Shown: positions 51,140-60,066 of the stretch, one piece after another
How positions within the stretch are numbered: the stretch's first letter is position 1
How the letters are laid out: the number at the start of each line of letters is the position of its first letter
DNA from: Nitrincola iocasae
GTDB taxonomy: Bacteria; Pseudomonadota; Gammaproteobacteria; Pseudomonadales; Balneatricaceae
Length of the DNA: 64,000 nucleotides
Assembly (NCBI RefSeq): GCF_008727795.1
Contig: NZ_CP044222.1
Span: 4,065,233-4,129,232, forward strand
Reading direction: 5' to 3'
Made by a program: the position numbers and the translations under genes
Notes under the pieces: generated by a model
What the model was told of the DNA's origin: nothing
Seen by the model: the letters and a program-made list of their open reading frames with translations, nothing else
The model's database searches: none

Positions 51140-51736
51140 ATGAAAACAGCTACGACTACCGACGTTCGTAAACACATCCTGGACACAGCTAAGCCTATCA
51201 TCAGTGGTAAGGGCTTTGTTGCTGTTGGCCTCAATGAAATTCTGCTCGCCGCCAGTGTGCCTAAAGGCTCCTTCTACCACTATTTCAAGTCGAAAGAAGG
51301 CTTTGGTGAAGCCTTGTTGGAAAACTATTTTGCTGAATACTCCGTTCAGCTTGAAGCCGTTTTGACGCAGCCAGGTCAATCCGCTGCGCAGCGGTTGATG
51401 CGGTATTGGCAATACTGGATCGATATAGAGGCCGATAGTAACCCTAAGGGTAAATGCCTGGCAGTAAAGCTGGCTGCCGAGGTTAGCGACTTGTCTGATG
51501 ATATGCGCAAAGTGCTGGAACAGGGCACGGATCGTATCATTGCGCGTATCGCTCGTACCCTGGAGGAAGGCATTGCCGATGGTTCCTTGCAACCCTGGAC
51601 TGAAAGCCGTGAAGCGGCAGCTGTTCTGTATCAGCTGTGGATGGGGGCGAGCTTGCGTGCCAAGATCACTCGTGACCGTAAACCCCTCGAGTCAGCTCTG
51701 GTTGCTACCAGACGTATGCTGGGTTTGACAGACTGA
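51140..51736 (+). CDS. nemR: NemR-like TetR-family repressor
   Basis: 198 residues. Typical TetR HTH (GLNEILLAASVPKGSFYHYF) and a C-terminal domain that matches E. coli NemR at KGKCLAVKLAAEVSDLSDDM and VLYQLWMGASLRAKITR. The Cys in KGKCL corresponds to the redox-sensing Cys106 of NemR. NemR releases its operator when electrophiles or chlorine oxidants modify it. The two operators found, one before itself and one before the next operon, support self-control and control of that operon. Confidence 0.85.
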   Translation: MKTATTTDVRKHILDTAKPIISGKGFVAVGLNEILLAASVPKGSFYHYFKSKEGFGEALLENYFAEYSVQLEAVLTQPGQSAAQRLMRYWQYWIDIEADSNPKGKCLAVKLAAEVSDLSDDMRKVLEQGTDRIIARIARTLEEGIADGSLQPWTESREAAAVLYQLWMGASLRAKITRDRKPLESALVATRRMLGLTD

Positions 51737-51873
51737 GGCTGGAACGAGGTTCAGTTCAAGCCAGCATACTTCTGCACTACCTGATATCACCTGCCACAAA
51801 CATTTGCACCCTTGCTTCAGTGCACCTAAGCTGAATCCAGGCGGATCGCCTGATTAAAAATTTACGACTTTAC

Positions 51874-51888
51874 TAGACGACCGGTCTA
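51874..51888. promoter_or_regulatory. NemR-type operator upstream of the DJ-1/quinone oxidoreductase operon
   Basis: TAGACGACCGGTCTA, 82 bp upstream of the DJ-1/PfpI gene start. A further half site TAGAC is at about 51897-51901. Confidence 0.75.
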
Positions 51889-51969
51889 ATCTTTACTAGA
51901 CTATTTTCAAGGTCGCTTCAATACAGTGACTTAATTTCAATTCAGAAACGCGAATAAACGGAGTGATCA

Positions 51970-52647
51970 ATGAATATTTTGATGATTTTGACCTCACACG
52001 ACCGCCTCGGCGACACAGGTAATAAAACCGGCTTTTGGCTGGAAGAGTTCGCTGCGCCTTACTATGTATTTAAAGATGCTGGCGCAAAAATCACCCTGGC
52101 TTCACCCGCTGGTGGCCAGCCACCACTTGACCCAAAGAGTGACGAACCTTCAGCCCAGACCGCCGCTACTGAACGCTTCTACCAGGATGCTGACGCTAAG
52201 GAACAACTGGCCACTACCCTGCCGCTGACTCAAATTGACGCCGCTAATTTTGATGCGGTGTTCTATCCCGGAGGCCACGGCCCCTTGTGGGATCTTGCCA
52301 ATGACGAGACCTCCATTGCGTTGATTGAGGCTTTCGCTCGTGCCGATAAACCGCTTGGACTGGTCTGTCATGCCCCTGGTGCACTGATCAAGGCGTGTGA
52401 TGCTACGGGTCAGCCGTTGATTGCTGGTCGCAAAGTTACCGGTTTCTCTAACAGTGAAGAGGATGCTGTTGGCCTGACCGCAGTGGTGCCCTTCCTGATC
52501 GAAGATGAGTTCAAACGTTTGGGTGGATTGTATGAAAAAGGTGCCGATTGGCATCCTTTGGCTGTAACTGATGGTTATCTTGTAACTGGCCAGAATCCAG
52601 CCAGTTCTGAGGTTGCTGCTGAAGCGCTGCTCAAGTTGCTGGTGTAA
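51970..52647 (+). CDS. DJ-1/PfpI-family protein (type 1 glutamine amidotransferase-like)
   Basis: 225 residues. The catalytic Cys elbow is LGLVCHAPGALIKA, with an early Glu (FWLEEFAAPYYVF) as in Hsp31-type members. Related enzymes act as glyoxalase III or deglycase against methylglyoxal. Its NemR-type operator and the partner oxidoreductase suggest defence against reactive carbonyls (inference). CGGAG precedes the start. Followed after 38 bp by the oxidoreductase gene. Confidence 0.85.
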   Translation: MNILMILTSHDRLGDTGNKTGFWLEEFAAPYYVFKDAGAKITLASPAGGQPPLDPKSDEPSAQTAATERFYQDADAKEQLATTLPLTQIDAANFDAVFYPGGHGPLWDLANDETSIALIEAFARADKPLGLVCHAPGALIKACDATGQPLIAGRKVTGFSNSEEDAVGLTAVVPFLIEDEFKRLGGLYEKGADWHPLAVTDGYLVTGQNPASSEVAAEALLKLLV

Positions 52648-52685
52648 TCAGTCACGGTTAACTTACAAACTTTAAGGAATGTATT

Positions 52686-53663
52686 ATGCGTAGTGCTATC
52701 CATACCCGCTTTGGCGAACCTGCCGAGGTGCTTTCTCTGGGCGACAGCCCTACCCCTGAGCCTGGCCCCGGCGAGGTACGAGTTAAAACGCTGCTGGCAG
52801 CCATTCATCACCACGACCTTTGGACCATTCGTGGCCAATACGGCTATAAACCTCAATTGCCTGCCATTGGCGGCAGCGAAGCGGTTGGTGTGATCGATGC
52901 GCTTGGCGAAGGCGTCACGGGCTTCTCTATCGGTCAGCGCGTTGCTGTTGCCAGTGCGCACGGTACTTGGGCTGAATTTTTCACCGCCCCGGCTGGCATG
53001 ACCATTCCGGTACCTGAGGCAATTAGCGATGAAACGGCAGCGCAGTTGATTGCCATGCCTCTGAGTGCGTTGATGCTGCTGGAGTTTCTGCAAGTAGAGC
53101 CTGGGCAATGGGTTTTGCAAAACACCGCCAATGGCACGGTTGGCAAAACACTGGCCATGCTCGCAGCGGCCCGTGGCGTGCATACGATCAATCTGGTGCG
53201 CCGTGATGAAGGTGTGGACGAACTGGCTGCGTTAGGTATTCGCAATGCGGTTTCCACTGCTCAAGCGGATTGGCAGGACCAGGTTCGTGCTATTGTCGGT
53301 GATACACAGATCAGTGTGGCGGTTGACTCTGTGGGTGGCAAGGCCAGTGGTGAACTCATGACACTTCTGGGCGAAGGAGGCACCTTGGTATCCTTCGGCT
53401 CCATGACGGGCGAGCCGATGAACATAGGGTCCGGCGACGTGATTTTTAAGCAGGCTACGGTTAAGGGGTTTTGGGGTAGTAAGGTCAGTCAGGAGATGAG
53501 CCAGGAAGACAAGCAGCGGCTGGTCGGCGAGCTCTTCCAGCGCATTGGCGGTGGAGAACTACAGCTGCCTGTCGATGCGATCTATGACCTGGCTGAAGCG
53601 GCTGAGGCCGTGCGTGCCACGCTCCAGCCGGGTCGCAAAGGAAAGGTTTTACTTAAGCCCTGA
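52686..53663 (+). CDS. Quinone-oxidoreductase-type medium-chain dehydrogenase
   Basis: 325 residues of the MDR superfamily: GroES-like N-terminal domain and Rossmann domain (NTANGTVGKTLAMLAAARGVHTINLVRRDEG, shortened; SVGGKASGELMTLL). Zinc-ligand cysteines of alcohol dehydrogenases are absent, so it belongs to the zinc-free quinone or enoyl reductase group. It likely reduces electrophilic alkenals or quinones with NADPH and is in the NemR-controlled operon. AAGGAATG precedes the start. Confidence 0.85.
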   Translation: MRSAIHTRFGEPAEVLSLGDSPTPEPGPGEVRVKTLLAAIHHHDLWTIRGQYGYKPQLPAIGGSEAVGVIDALGEGVTGFSIGQRVAVASAHGTWAEFFTAPAGMTIPVPEAISDETAAQLIAMPLSALMLLEFLQVEPGQWVLQNTANGTVGKTLAMLAAARGVHTINLVRRDEGVDELAALGIRNAVSTAQADWQDQVRAIVGDTQISVAVDSVGGKASGELMTLLGEGGTLVSFGSMTGEPMNIGSGDVIFKQATVKGFWGSKVSQEMSQEDKQRLVGELFQRIGGGELQLPVDAIYDLAEAAEAVRATLQPGRKGKVLLKP

Positions 53664-53747
53664 TCACTTTCGGATACAGAAACAAAAATGTAAAACCACT
53701 TAGCGCGTTAGAAGGCTGTCGGCGCACATGTGGAGTGCAGCCCTTCG

Positions 53748-56700
53748 TCAGGTTTTGTCATGGACGTTTCTATTCAAGCGCTCCTGCGTGCCAATGACAA
53801 AAACGAAAAAGGCTGGGACGAAGAATATTGCTAGCAAGGTGCCGCTGAGCATGCCACCGAATACGCCAGTACCTATGGCATGTTGAGTTTCCGCGCTGGC
53901 ACCGCTGGCGAGCATCAGCGGCACCACGCCGAGGGTGAAGGCAAGTGATGTCATCAGGATTGGACGCAGGCGCAAGCGTGCAGCGGTCACTGCGGCATCA
54001 ATCAGCGTATGGCCCTCGGCGTGCAACTGACGGGCGAACTCGACAATGAGGATGGCGTTTTTTGCCGATAGACCAATGATGGTGATCATCCCCACCTTGA
54101 AGAACACGTCATTGGGCATACCACGCAGCATGACCGCCGCCACCGCGCCGAGTAGGCCTAGCGGCACCACCAGCATCACCGACAGCGGAATCGACCAGCT
54201 CTCGTACAGCGCCGCGAGCACCAAGAATACTACTAGCGCGGACAGCAACATCAGCAGCGGCGCCTGTGCTGCAGACTGACGTTCCTGCAATGATGCTCCA
54301 GTCCAGGCTACCGCAAAGCCTTGCGGCAACTGCGTCACCAGGCGTTCCATCTCGGCCATCGCTGCGCCGCTGGAAACGCCAGGAGCGGCGCCCCCGGAAA
54401 TACGCACCGCCGGAAAGCCCTGGTAGCGCATCATTTGTTGCGGCGATTCACTCCATTTCAGCGTCACCACTTCGCGTAGTGGCACCATGCCACCGCTGGC
54501 ATTGCGCACGCGCAGGCCGAGCACGTCGTCTAGTTGCATGCGCGCAGCCGCCTCGGCTTGCAGAATGACTTGCTGCATGCGTCCGGCATTAGGGAAGTCA
54601 TTGACATACAGTGAGCCCATGGCCGCCGAAAGTGTGCTGCTTATCGCCGCGAAGGACAGCCCCATAGCCTCGGCTTTTGGCCGATCGATCTCCAGGCTAA
54701 TGCTCTCACCGGGCGGCAGACCATCCTGGTAGACATCGCTGACCACCTCGCTCTGTGCGGCCAGTGCCAGCAAATGTGTCTGTGCTGCCAATAACGCTGC
54801 TTCGCTCCGGATGCCCCGATCCTGCAGGAACAGAGTGAAACCGGAGGAAGTACCCAGTTCGTCAATGGCTGGCGGCATCAGGCTCATCACTGTGCCTTCA
54901 ACGTTATCTGCCATAGCTTGTTGTGCCAGTGCCGCTTCTTCGGCAGTCGTGGCGCCATTGCGCTGATCCCAGTCCTTGAGCATGGTGAAGGCCATGGCGG
55001 CATTGGACCCCGAGCCCGCAAAGCTGAAGCCCAGTACTACCATGTTGGTTTCCAACGCCGGGCGCGAGGCGACGTGCGATTCGTAGGCTTTGACCACATC
55101 CAGTGTGCGCTCGCTAGTAGCACCTGTTGGTAATTGGATGGAGGTCATGAAGTAGCCTTGGTCTTCTTCGGGCAGGAAAGACGACGGTAATTGTCCGGCA
55201 GCAATAACCAGCACCGCGCAGAGCACGGCGAATGCCGCCATCATCTGCCCACTGCGCCCTGCCAGGCGTGCCACGCGTGCGCTGTAGCCCGCTGTTAGGT
55301 ATTCAAAACCACGGTTGAAAGCACCGAAGAAACCACCTTTGTGGTGATGATCCGCACTGACCGGACGCAACAGTGTGGCGCATAGGGCTGGAGTCAATGT
55401 CAGGGCCAGGAAGGCCGAGAAAAGGATCGACACCGCCATTGACAAAGTAAATTGCTGGTAGATTACCCCCACCGAGCCGCTACCGAAGGCCATAGGGATG
55501 AACACCGCAGTCAGCACCAGGGTTATACCGATCACCGCGCCGGTAATTTCCTTCATTGCCCGTGCGGTCGCCTCCTTCGGCGATAACCCCTGGGTGGCCA
55601 TTAGCCGTTCGACGTTTTCCACCACCACAATAGCGTCGTCAACAATAATGCCAATCGCCAGTACCATGCCGAACATGGTCAGCGTGTTTATCGAGAAGCC
55701 AGCCAGCAACATTACCGCGAAGGTACCGAGTAGCGCTATGGGTGCGACGATAGCCGGGATCAGTGTATAGCGCAGGTTCTGTAGGAACAGGAACATCACC
55801 AGAAAAACCAGTGCCATAGCTTCAAACAGAGTATAGATCACCTTCTCGATAGACACCTTGACGAAGGGCGCGGTATCGAATGGTACCGAGTAGCTCATGC
55901 CCGTGGGCATGCTTGGCACCAGTTCGGCCAAACGCTCACGTACTGCCGAAGCGGTGCGTACAGCATTGGCACCAGGCGAGAGCTGGATAGCTGCACTGGT
56001 AGCCGCTACACCATTCTCACGGTTAGAAAAACCGTAGGACTGAGCACCCAGCTCGACCCGCGCTACGTCACTGAGTACCAACTTGGCGCCATCGGCACCA
56101 GCGCGCAGGACGATAGCTGCAAACTCCTCGGGGGTTGTCAATTGTCCCTGCACTGTCAGTGGCACGGTCAGGCGCTGGCCCTGTAGTGCTGGTTCGTCGC
56201 CTATCCGTCCAGGAGCTATCTGTGCGTTCTGCTGCTCGATAGCCAGAGCAAGGTCGTTCATTGTCAGGCCGTAGGCGGTGAGTTTGTGCGGGTCGACCCA
56301 GACGCGCATGGCCTGTTCGGCGCCAAACAATTGTACACGTCCGACACCGTCGATTCGGCGCAACTCCTCGACAATATTGCGCGCCAAATAGTCGTTTAGC
56401 GCGATTTCGTCGAACTGGCCATTAGGCGAGGTCATGCTGACCATCATCAGAAAGCTTGAGGCGGCTGACTCAACCTGAAGGCCGCTCTGTCGCACGACCT
56501 GAGGCAAGCGTGGTTCGACAGCCTTAATGCGGTTTTGCACGTCGACTTGAGCCATCTCCGCATCTGTGCCCGGTTTGAAGGTAGCTATGATTTGTGCACT
56601 GCCCGAGCTGTCTACAGATGACTCGAAGTACAGTAGGTTCTTGACTCCCGACAGTTCGCGCTCGACTAGGCTTACCACAGAATCGTTGAGTGTCTGTGGA

Positions 56701-56858
56701 GTGGCTCCCGGATAAGAAGCGTAAATAGTTACCGACACGGGTGCCACTGAAGGGTAGCGAGAGATCGGCAATTGAGGAATGGCGATGACACCAATCAGCA
56801 CGATGAACAAGGCGATCACCCAGGCAAATACTGGGCGGTTGATAAAAAACTGGGGCAT
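53748..56858 (-). CDS. RND-family efflux permease (HAE1)
   Basis: About 1036 residues from ATG 56858; a longer frame to 56891 would run into the adaptor gene end. Twelve-membrane HAE1 topology: start MPQFFINRPVFAWVIALFIV, charged residues in membrane segment 4 (GIIVDDAIVVVENVERLM), and conserved periplasmic porter regions. It exports drugs, dyes or solvents using the proton gradient with the adaptor upstream and an outer-membrane channel that is not encoded here. The divergent AdeRS-like pair probably controls it. Confidence 0.93.
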   Translation of the reverse strand: MPQFFINRPVFAWVIALFIVLIGVIAIPQLPISRYPSVAPVSVTIYASYPGATPQTLNDSVVSLVERELSGVKNLLYFESSVDSSGSAQIIATFKPGTDAEMAQVDVQNRIKAVEPRLPQVVRQSGLQVESAASSFLMMVSMTSPNGQFDEIALNDYLARNIVEELRRIDGVGRVQLFGAEQAMRVWVDPHKLTAYGLTMNDLALAIEQQNAQIAPGRIGDEPALQGQRLTVPLTVQGQLTTPEEFAAIVLRAGADGAKLVLSDVARVELGAQSYGFSNRENGVAATSAAIQLSPGANAVRTASAVRERLAELVPSMPTGMSYSVPFDTAPFVKVSIEKVIYTLFEAMALVFLVMFLFLQNLRYTLIPAIVAPIALLGTFAVMLLAGFSINTLTMFGMVLAIGIIVDDAIVVVENVERLMATQGLSPKEATARAMKEITGAVIGITLVLTAVFIPMAFGSGSVGVIYQQFTLSMAVSILFSAFLALTLTPALCATLLRPVSADHHHKGGFFGAFNRGFEYLTAGYSARVARLAGRSGQMMAAFAVLCAVLVIAAGQLPSSFLPEEDQGYFMTSIQLPTGATSERTLDVVKAYESHVASRPALETNMVVLGFSFAGSGSNAAMAFTMLKDWDQRNGATTAEEAALAQQAMADNVEGTVMSLMPPAIDELGTSSGFTLFLQDRGIRSEAALLAAQTHLLALAAQSEVVSDVYQDGLPPGESISLEIDRPKAEAMGLSFAAISSTLSAAMGSLYVNDFPNAGRMQQVILQAEAAARMQLDDVLGLRVRNASGGMVPLREVVTLKWSESPQQMMRYQGFPAVRISGGAAPGVSSGAAMAEMERLVTQLPQGFAVAWTGASLQERQSAAQAPLLMLLSALVVFLVLAALYESWSIPLSVMLVVPLGLLGAVAAVMLRGMPNDVFFKVGMITIIGLSAKNAILIVEFARQLHAEGHTLIDAAVTAARLRLRPILMTSLAFTLGVVPLMLASGASAETQHAIGTGVFGGMLSGTLLAIFFVPAFFVFVIGTQERLNRNVHDKT

Positions 56859-56874
56859 GGCAACTTCTCCAAAT

Positions 56875-58032
56875 TCAGCGCACGTCGGCACTAAGTTGCT
56901 GAGGGGGTACGGCGGGTTGCCAGGTTTGAGCGATGACTTGTGTACCTGGGCTCAGGCGCTCGATACCTTCAATGACTACCTGCTGGCTGGCGCTTAGCCC
57001 GGACACTACGCGGTAGCGGCGTGCCACTAGCTCATCGACCTTAACTGCCACTTGTTGTGCCAGGCCTTGGGCATCCAGCACCCAGACGTTGGCTTGTCCT
57101 GCCTTGCGGGTGACGGCCTGCTGAGGCACACTCAGCGTGGAGGGATAGTAAGCTTGAGGGATCCGGGCCTTTACGAAAAGACCTGGTAACAGACGATGCT
57201 GCGGGTTATCGACCAGTACGCGCAGCAGCACATCGCCGGTACCTGCATCTACCTCAATCCCGGAAAATAAGATATGCCCCTGCATGTCAAGAGGCTTGCC
57301 ATCACTGCTTAGGATCTCAACTGCTAACTCCGGGACTCCGGAACTTGCCTGCTGACGCATCGCCTCCAACATTGATGCTGGCAGGCGTACATCGACGTAC
57401 ACTTGGTCGACTTGTTGGATCCTCGCCATGGGTGTGGTATCGGTCGGTGAAACCAATGCACCTTCGCTCACTAAGGCCTGATCTATACGTCCTGAGATCG
57501 GTGCATCGACGCTGGCGAACTGTAGATCCAGCTGACGCCGCGCCAGCACCGCTTTGGTTTGGGCTACATCTGCGGCAGCTTGATCACGCAGGGAAATAGC
57601 ATCGTCATACATCTGTATGCTGACAGCCTTGGTTTGTATCAAAGAGGACAAACGTTCAGCCTCTTGACGAGCCCGAAACAATACCGCTTCGGCACGCTGT
57701 AAAGCTGCCGCAGCAATATCAACATCAGCTTTAAATGGCGCAGGATTTATTTGGAACAGTACTGTGCCAGATTTTATATCGGTGCCCTGTTCGAATAGAC
57801 GATTTTGAACTATGCCGCTAATTTGCGCGCGGATCTCAGCGCTGCGAACAGCAGCTACGCGACCGACAAGGTCTTCAGTAACCAGTAATTCTTCGTTTTC
57901 TAGTGTCATCACCGACACATGAACCGGAGCAGATGTATCTTCATCCTGCTCCGCTGAATCACAACCTACCAACCCTAACACGGCAATTCCTAACACTAAC
58001 ACAAAGCTTAAGTGCCGCTGTTTGATGAACAT
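56875..58032 (-). CDS. RND periplasmic adaptor (lipoprotein)
   Basis: 385 residues. Lipobox LVGC at Cys24, barrel-sandwich lipoyl motifs (VLFQINPAPFKADVDIAAAAL), coiled-coil hairpin and beta-barrel domains. It joins the inner-membrane pump to an outer-membrane channel. Seventeen bases before the permease start. First gene of the pump operon. Confidence 0.93.
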   Translation of the reverse strand: MFIKQRHLSFVLVLGIAVLGLVGCDSAEQDEDTSAPVHVSVMTLENEELLVTEDLVGRVAAVRSAEIRAQISGIVQNRLFEQGTDIKSGTVLFQINPAPFKADVDIAAAALQRAEAVLFRARQEAERLSSLIQTKAVSIQMYDDAISLRDQAAADVAQTKAVLARRQLDLQFASVDAPISGRIDQALVSEGALVSPTDTTPMARIQQVDQVYVDVRLPASMLEAMRQQASSGVPELAVEILSSDGKPLDMQGHILFSGIEVDAGTGDVLLRVLVDNPQHRLLPGLFVKARIPQAYYPSTLSVPQQAVTRKAGQANVWVLDAQGLAQQVAVKVDELVARRYRVVSGLSASQQVVIEGIERLSPGTQVIAQTWQPAVPPQQLSADVR

Positions 58033-58197
58033 AACCTATACTCCTCAATGTACCGTGCTGTCCCTAATGGCGTTTTATCAAGCGTCAGAGAACCAAGACT
58101 GAATTCTAACCAGTCGCTATTGCGAATTATTCGAGGCTTTGTGGAGAATGTATGGAGGGAGTGATAATGTTCAACAATTTTAGCGTTGGAGCGATTC

Positions 58198-58926
58198 ATG
58201 TCCAATTTCAATACACCCGTAAGCCCTATGACTGCGGCACTCGTATTGATTGCCGAGGATGAAGCCGAGATTGCCGAGATCCTCATTGCCTATTTGCAGC
58301 GCAGCGGGCTGCGAACCCAACATGCTACGGATGGTCTCCAAGCGTTAGCCATGCATCAAACATTTAAGCCAGATCTACTGCTACTCGATGTACAGATGCC
58401 GAATCTAGATGGCTGGAATGTACTGAATGAAATTCGCTCCCGTGGTGACACGCCAGTGATAATGCTCACCGCGCTTGATCAGGATATCGATAAATTAATG
58501 GGGTTACGCCTCGGTGCAGACGACTACGTGGTTAAACCATTCAACCCGGCCGAAGTGGTGGCCAGGGTACAGGCGGTACTGCGACGCGCCCGGACTACCA
58601 CGCCCACCACTACCCAAATGTTGCGCGTCAGCCAGTTCCAAATCGACTTAGACAACCACGAGGCCAGCGTAATCTGTAACGGTCAGCAGCAGATACTAGA
58701 TCTGACTCTGACTGAGTTTAAACTGCTCGCCTGCCTGATGCGTGCGCCTAAACGTGCTTTCAGTCGTGAGGAGCTGTTAATTAATTGCTTGCCTGAGGGT
58801 GATACTCAGGAACGTACCGTTGACAGTCATATCAGTAAGCTGCGTAAAAAACTTGAATCCCTTGATATTCAAGGAGTGCCTCTCAGTGTCTGGGGGGTAG
58901 GCTATCGCTTTGGTGGTAAGATATGA
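58198..58926 (+). CDS. AdeR-like response regulator
   Basis: About 242 residues from ATG 58198 (GGAG 6 bases upstream; a longer start lacks this). It resembles Acinetobacter AdeR: LIAEDEAEIAEILIAYLQRSG, PVIMLTALDQDIDKLMGLRLGADDYVVKPFNP (part) and RTVDSHISKLRKKLE. Receiver plus OmpR-type DNA-binding domain. Divergent from the pump, overlapping the kinase by 4 bases. Likely activator of the pump operon. Confidence 0.88.
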   Translation: MSNFNTPVSPMTAALVLIAEDEAEIAEILIAYLQRSGLRTQHATDGLQALAMHQTFKPDLLLLDVQMPNLDGWNVLNEIRSRGDTPVIMLTALDQDIDKLMGLRLGADDYVVKPFNPAEVVARVQAVLRRARTTTPTTTQMLRVSQFQIDLDNHEASVICNGQQQILDLTLTEFKLLACLMRAPKRAFSREELLINCLPEGDTQERTVDSHISKLRKKLESLDIQGVPLSVWGVGYRFGGKI

Positions 58927-59990
58927 GGCAAGCACCGGGTATACGCAGACAAATCGTCCAGTCCGTAGCGGTAATGGCTTTAGGTATTATTTTCTTGTCG
59001 GTGTTCGGCTCCTATGTATTCTATGCCGTCGCGGTGGCCTACCTGCCAGACAGTATATCCGAAACCTGGATACCCTCACGGGTGGAGATGATCTGGATTT
59101 TTTGCACTATCATAGCCGCACTGGGGATGGCGTTATTTGTCGCCATTCGTCTGTCACGGCGAATTCTTACACCTCTGAACTCTGTGGCGTATAGCCTGCG
59201 CGAAGTCGCCCAGGGTAAGCTCAATGCTCGCGCGCGAATGGACCCGCATGCGATGGGGGAGACGGCACAACTGGTGTCTGACTTTAATGCTATGGCCGAG
59301 CGTCTAGAGTATATGACCCGCGAGCGGGAGTTTTGGAACGCCGCAATCGCTCACGAACTCCGTACCCCGGTAACCATTCTGCGGGGTCGTTTGCAGGGCT
59401 TGGCTGAAGGTGTTTTTAGTCCCAGCAGTGAGCTCTTCGAGGGACTGCTACGGCAGGTCGAAGGACTTAATCGTCTGATCGAAGACTTACGTGTGCTGAG
59501 CCTCAATGACAGCGGCCACTTAGAGTTACAGCGGGTTGAGGTCTGTTTAGCCGAGGAAATCCGTGCGGTGATTGAGACTTTCGCTACGGCGTTAAATGCG
59601 AGAGGAATCATGCTGAAACAGGAGCTCGATACAACACTTCAAGTCTACTGTGATGCTATACGAATACGTCAAGCGCTGATGGCGCTGCTGGAAAATGCTC
59701 GCCAGCATGCCGATCCCGGAGCTTTGACTGTACGCCTCTATAGTTCTGGCACAAGTTGTTATCTAAGTGTGGAAGATGAAGGCCCTGGTATCCCTGCTGA
59801 AGCTGCAAGCTACGTATTTGAGGCATTTCGTCGAGTCGATCCGTCTCGCTCTCGAACCAGTGGTGGCAGTGGGCTAGGTCTCGCCGTCGTTAAAGCTGTT
59901 GTTGAAGCTCACGGCGGTCATGTGGTTTGCCAACCCTCGGGCCGTGGAGGAACAATATTCGTTCTTTCTTGGCCGATTAGGCAAGTTTAG
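58923..59990 (+). CDS. AdeS-like sensor histidine kinase
   Basis: 355 residues: two membrane segments (about 13-40 and 55-80), HAMP, dimerisation helix (AAIAHELRTPVTILRGRLQ) and ATPase (FRRVDPSRSRTSGGSGLGLA). It is followed by 76 bp of AT-rich DNA before the convergent mnmE gene. The signal is unknown. Confidence 0.88.
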   Translation: MRQAPGIRRQIVQSVAVMALGIIFLSVFGSYVFYAVAVAYLPDSISETWIPSRVEMIWIFCTIIAALGMALFVAIRLSRRILTPLNSVAYSLREVAQGKLNARARMDPHAMGETAQLVSDFNAMAERLEYMTREREFWNAAIAHELRTPVTILRGRLQGLAEGVFSPSSELFEGLLRQVEGLNRLIEDLRVLSLNDSGHLELQRVEVCLAEEIRAVIETFATALNARGIMLKQELDTTLQVYCDAIRIRQALMALLENARQHADPGALTVRLYSSGTSCYLSVEDEGPGIPAEAASYVFEAFRRVDPSRSRTSGGSGLGLAVVKAVVEAHGGHVVCQPSGRGGTIFVLSWPIRQV

Positions 59991-60066
59991 GGCATCTTTC
60001 CCAAACTGATTCCCACCCAATAAAATAAAATCATAATGTTGATTTGATTTGATGCGTTTTACTATT

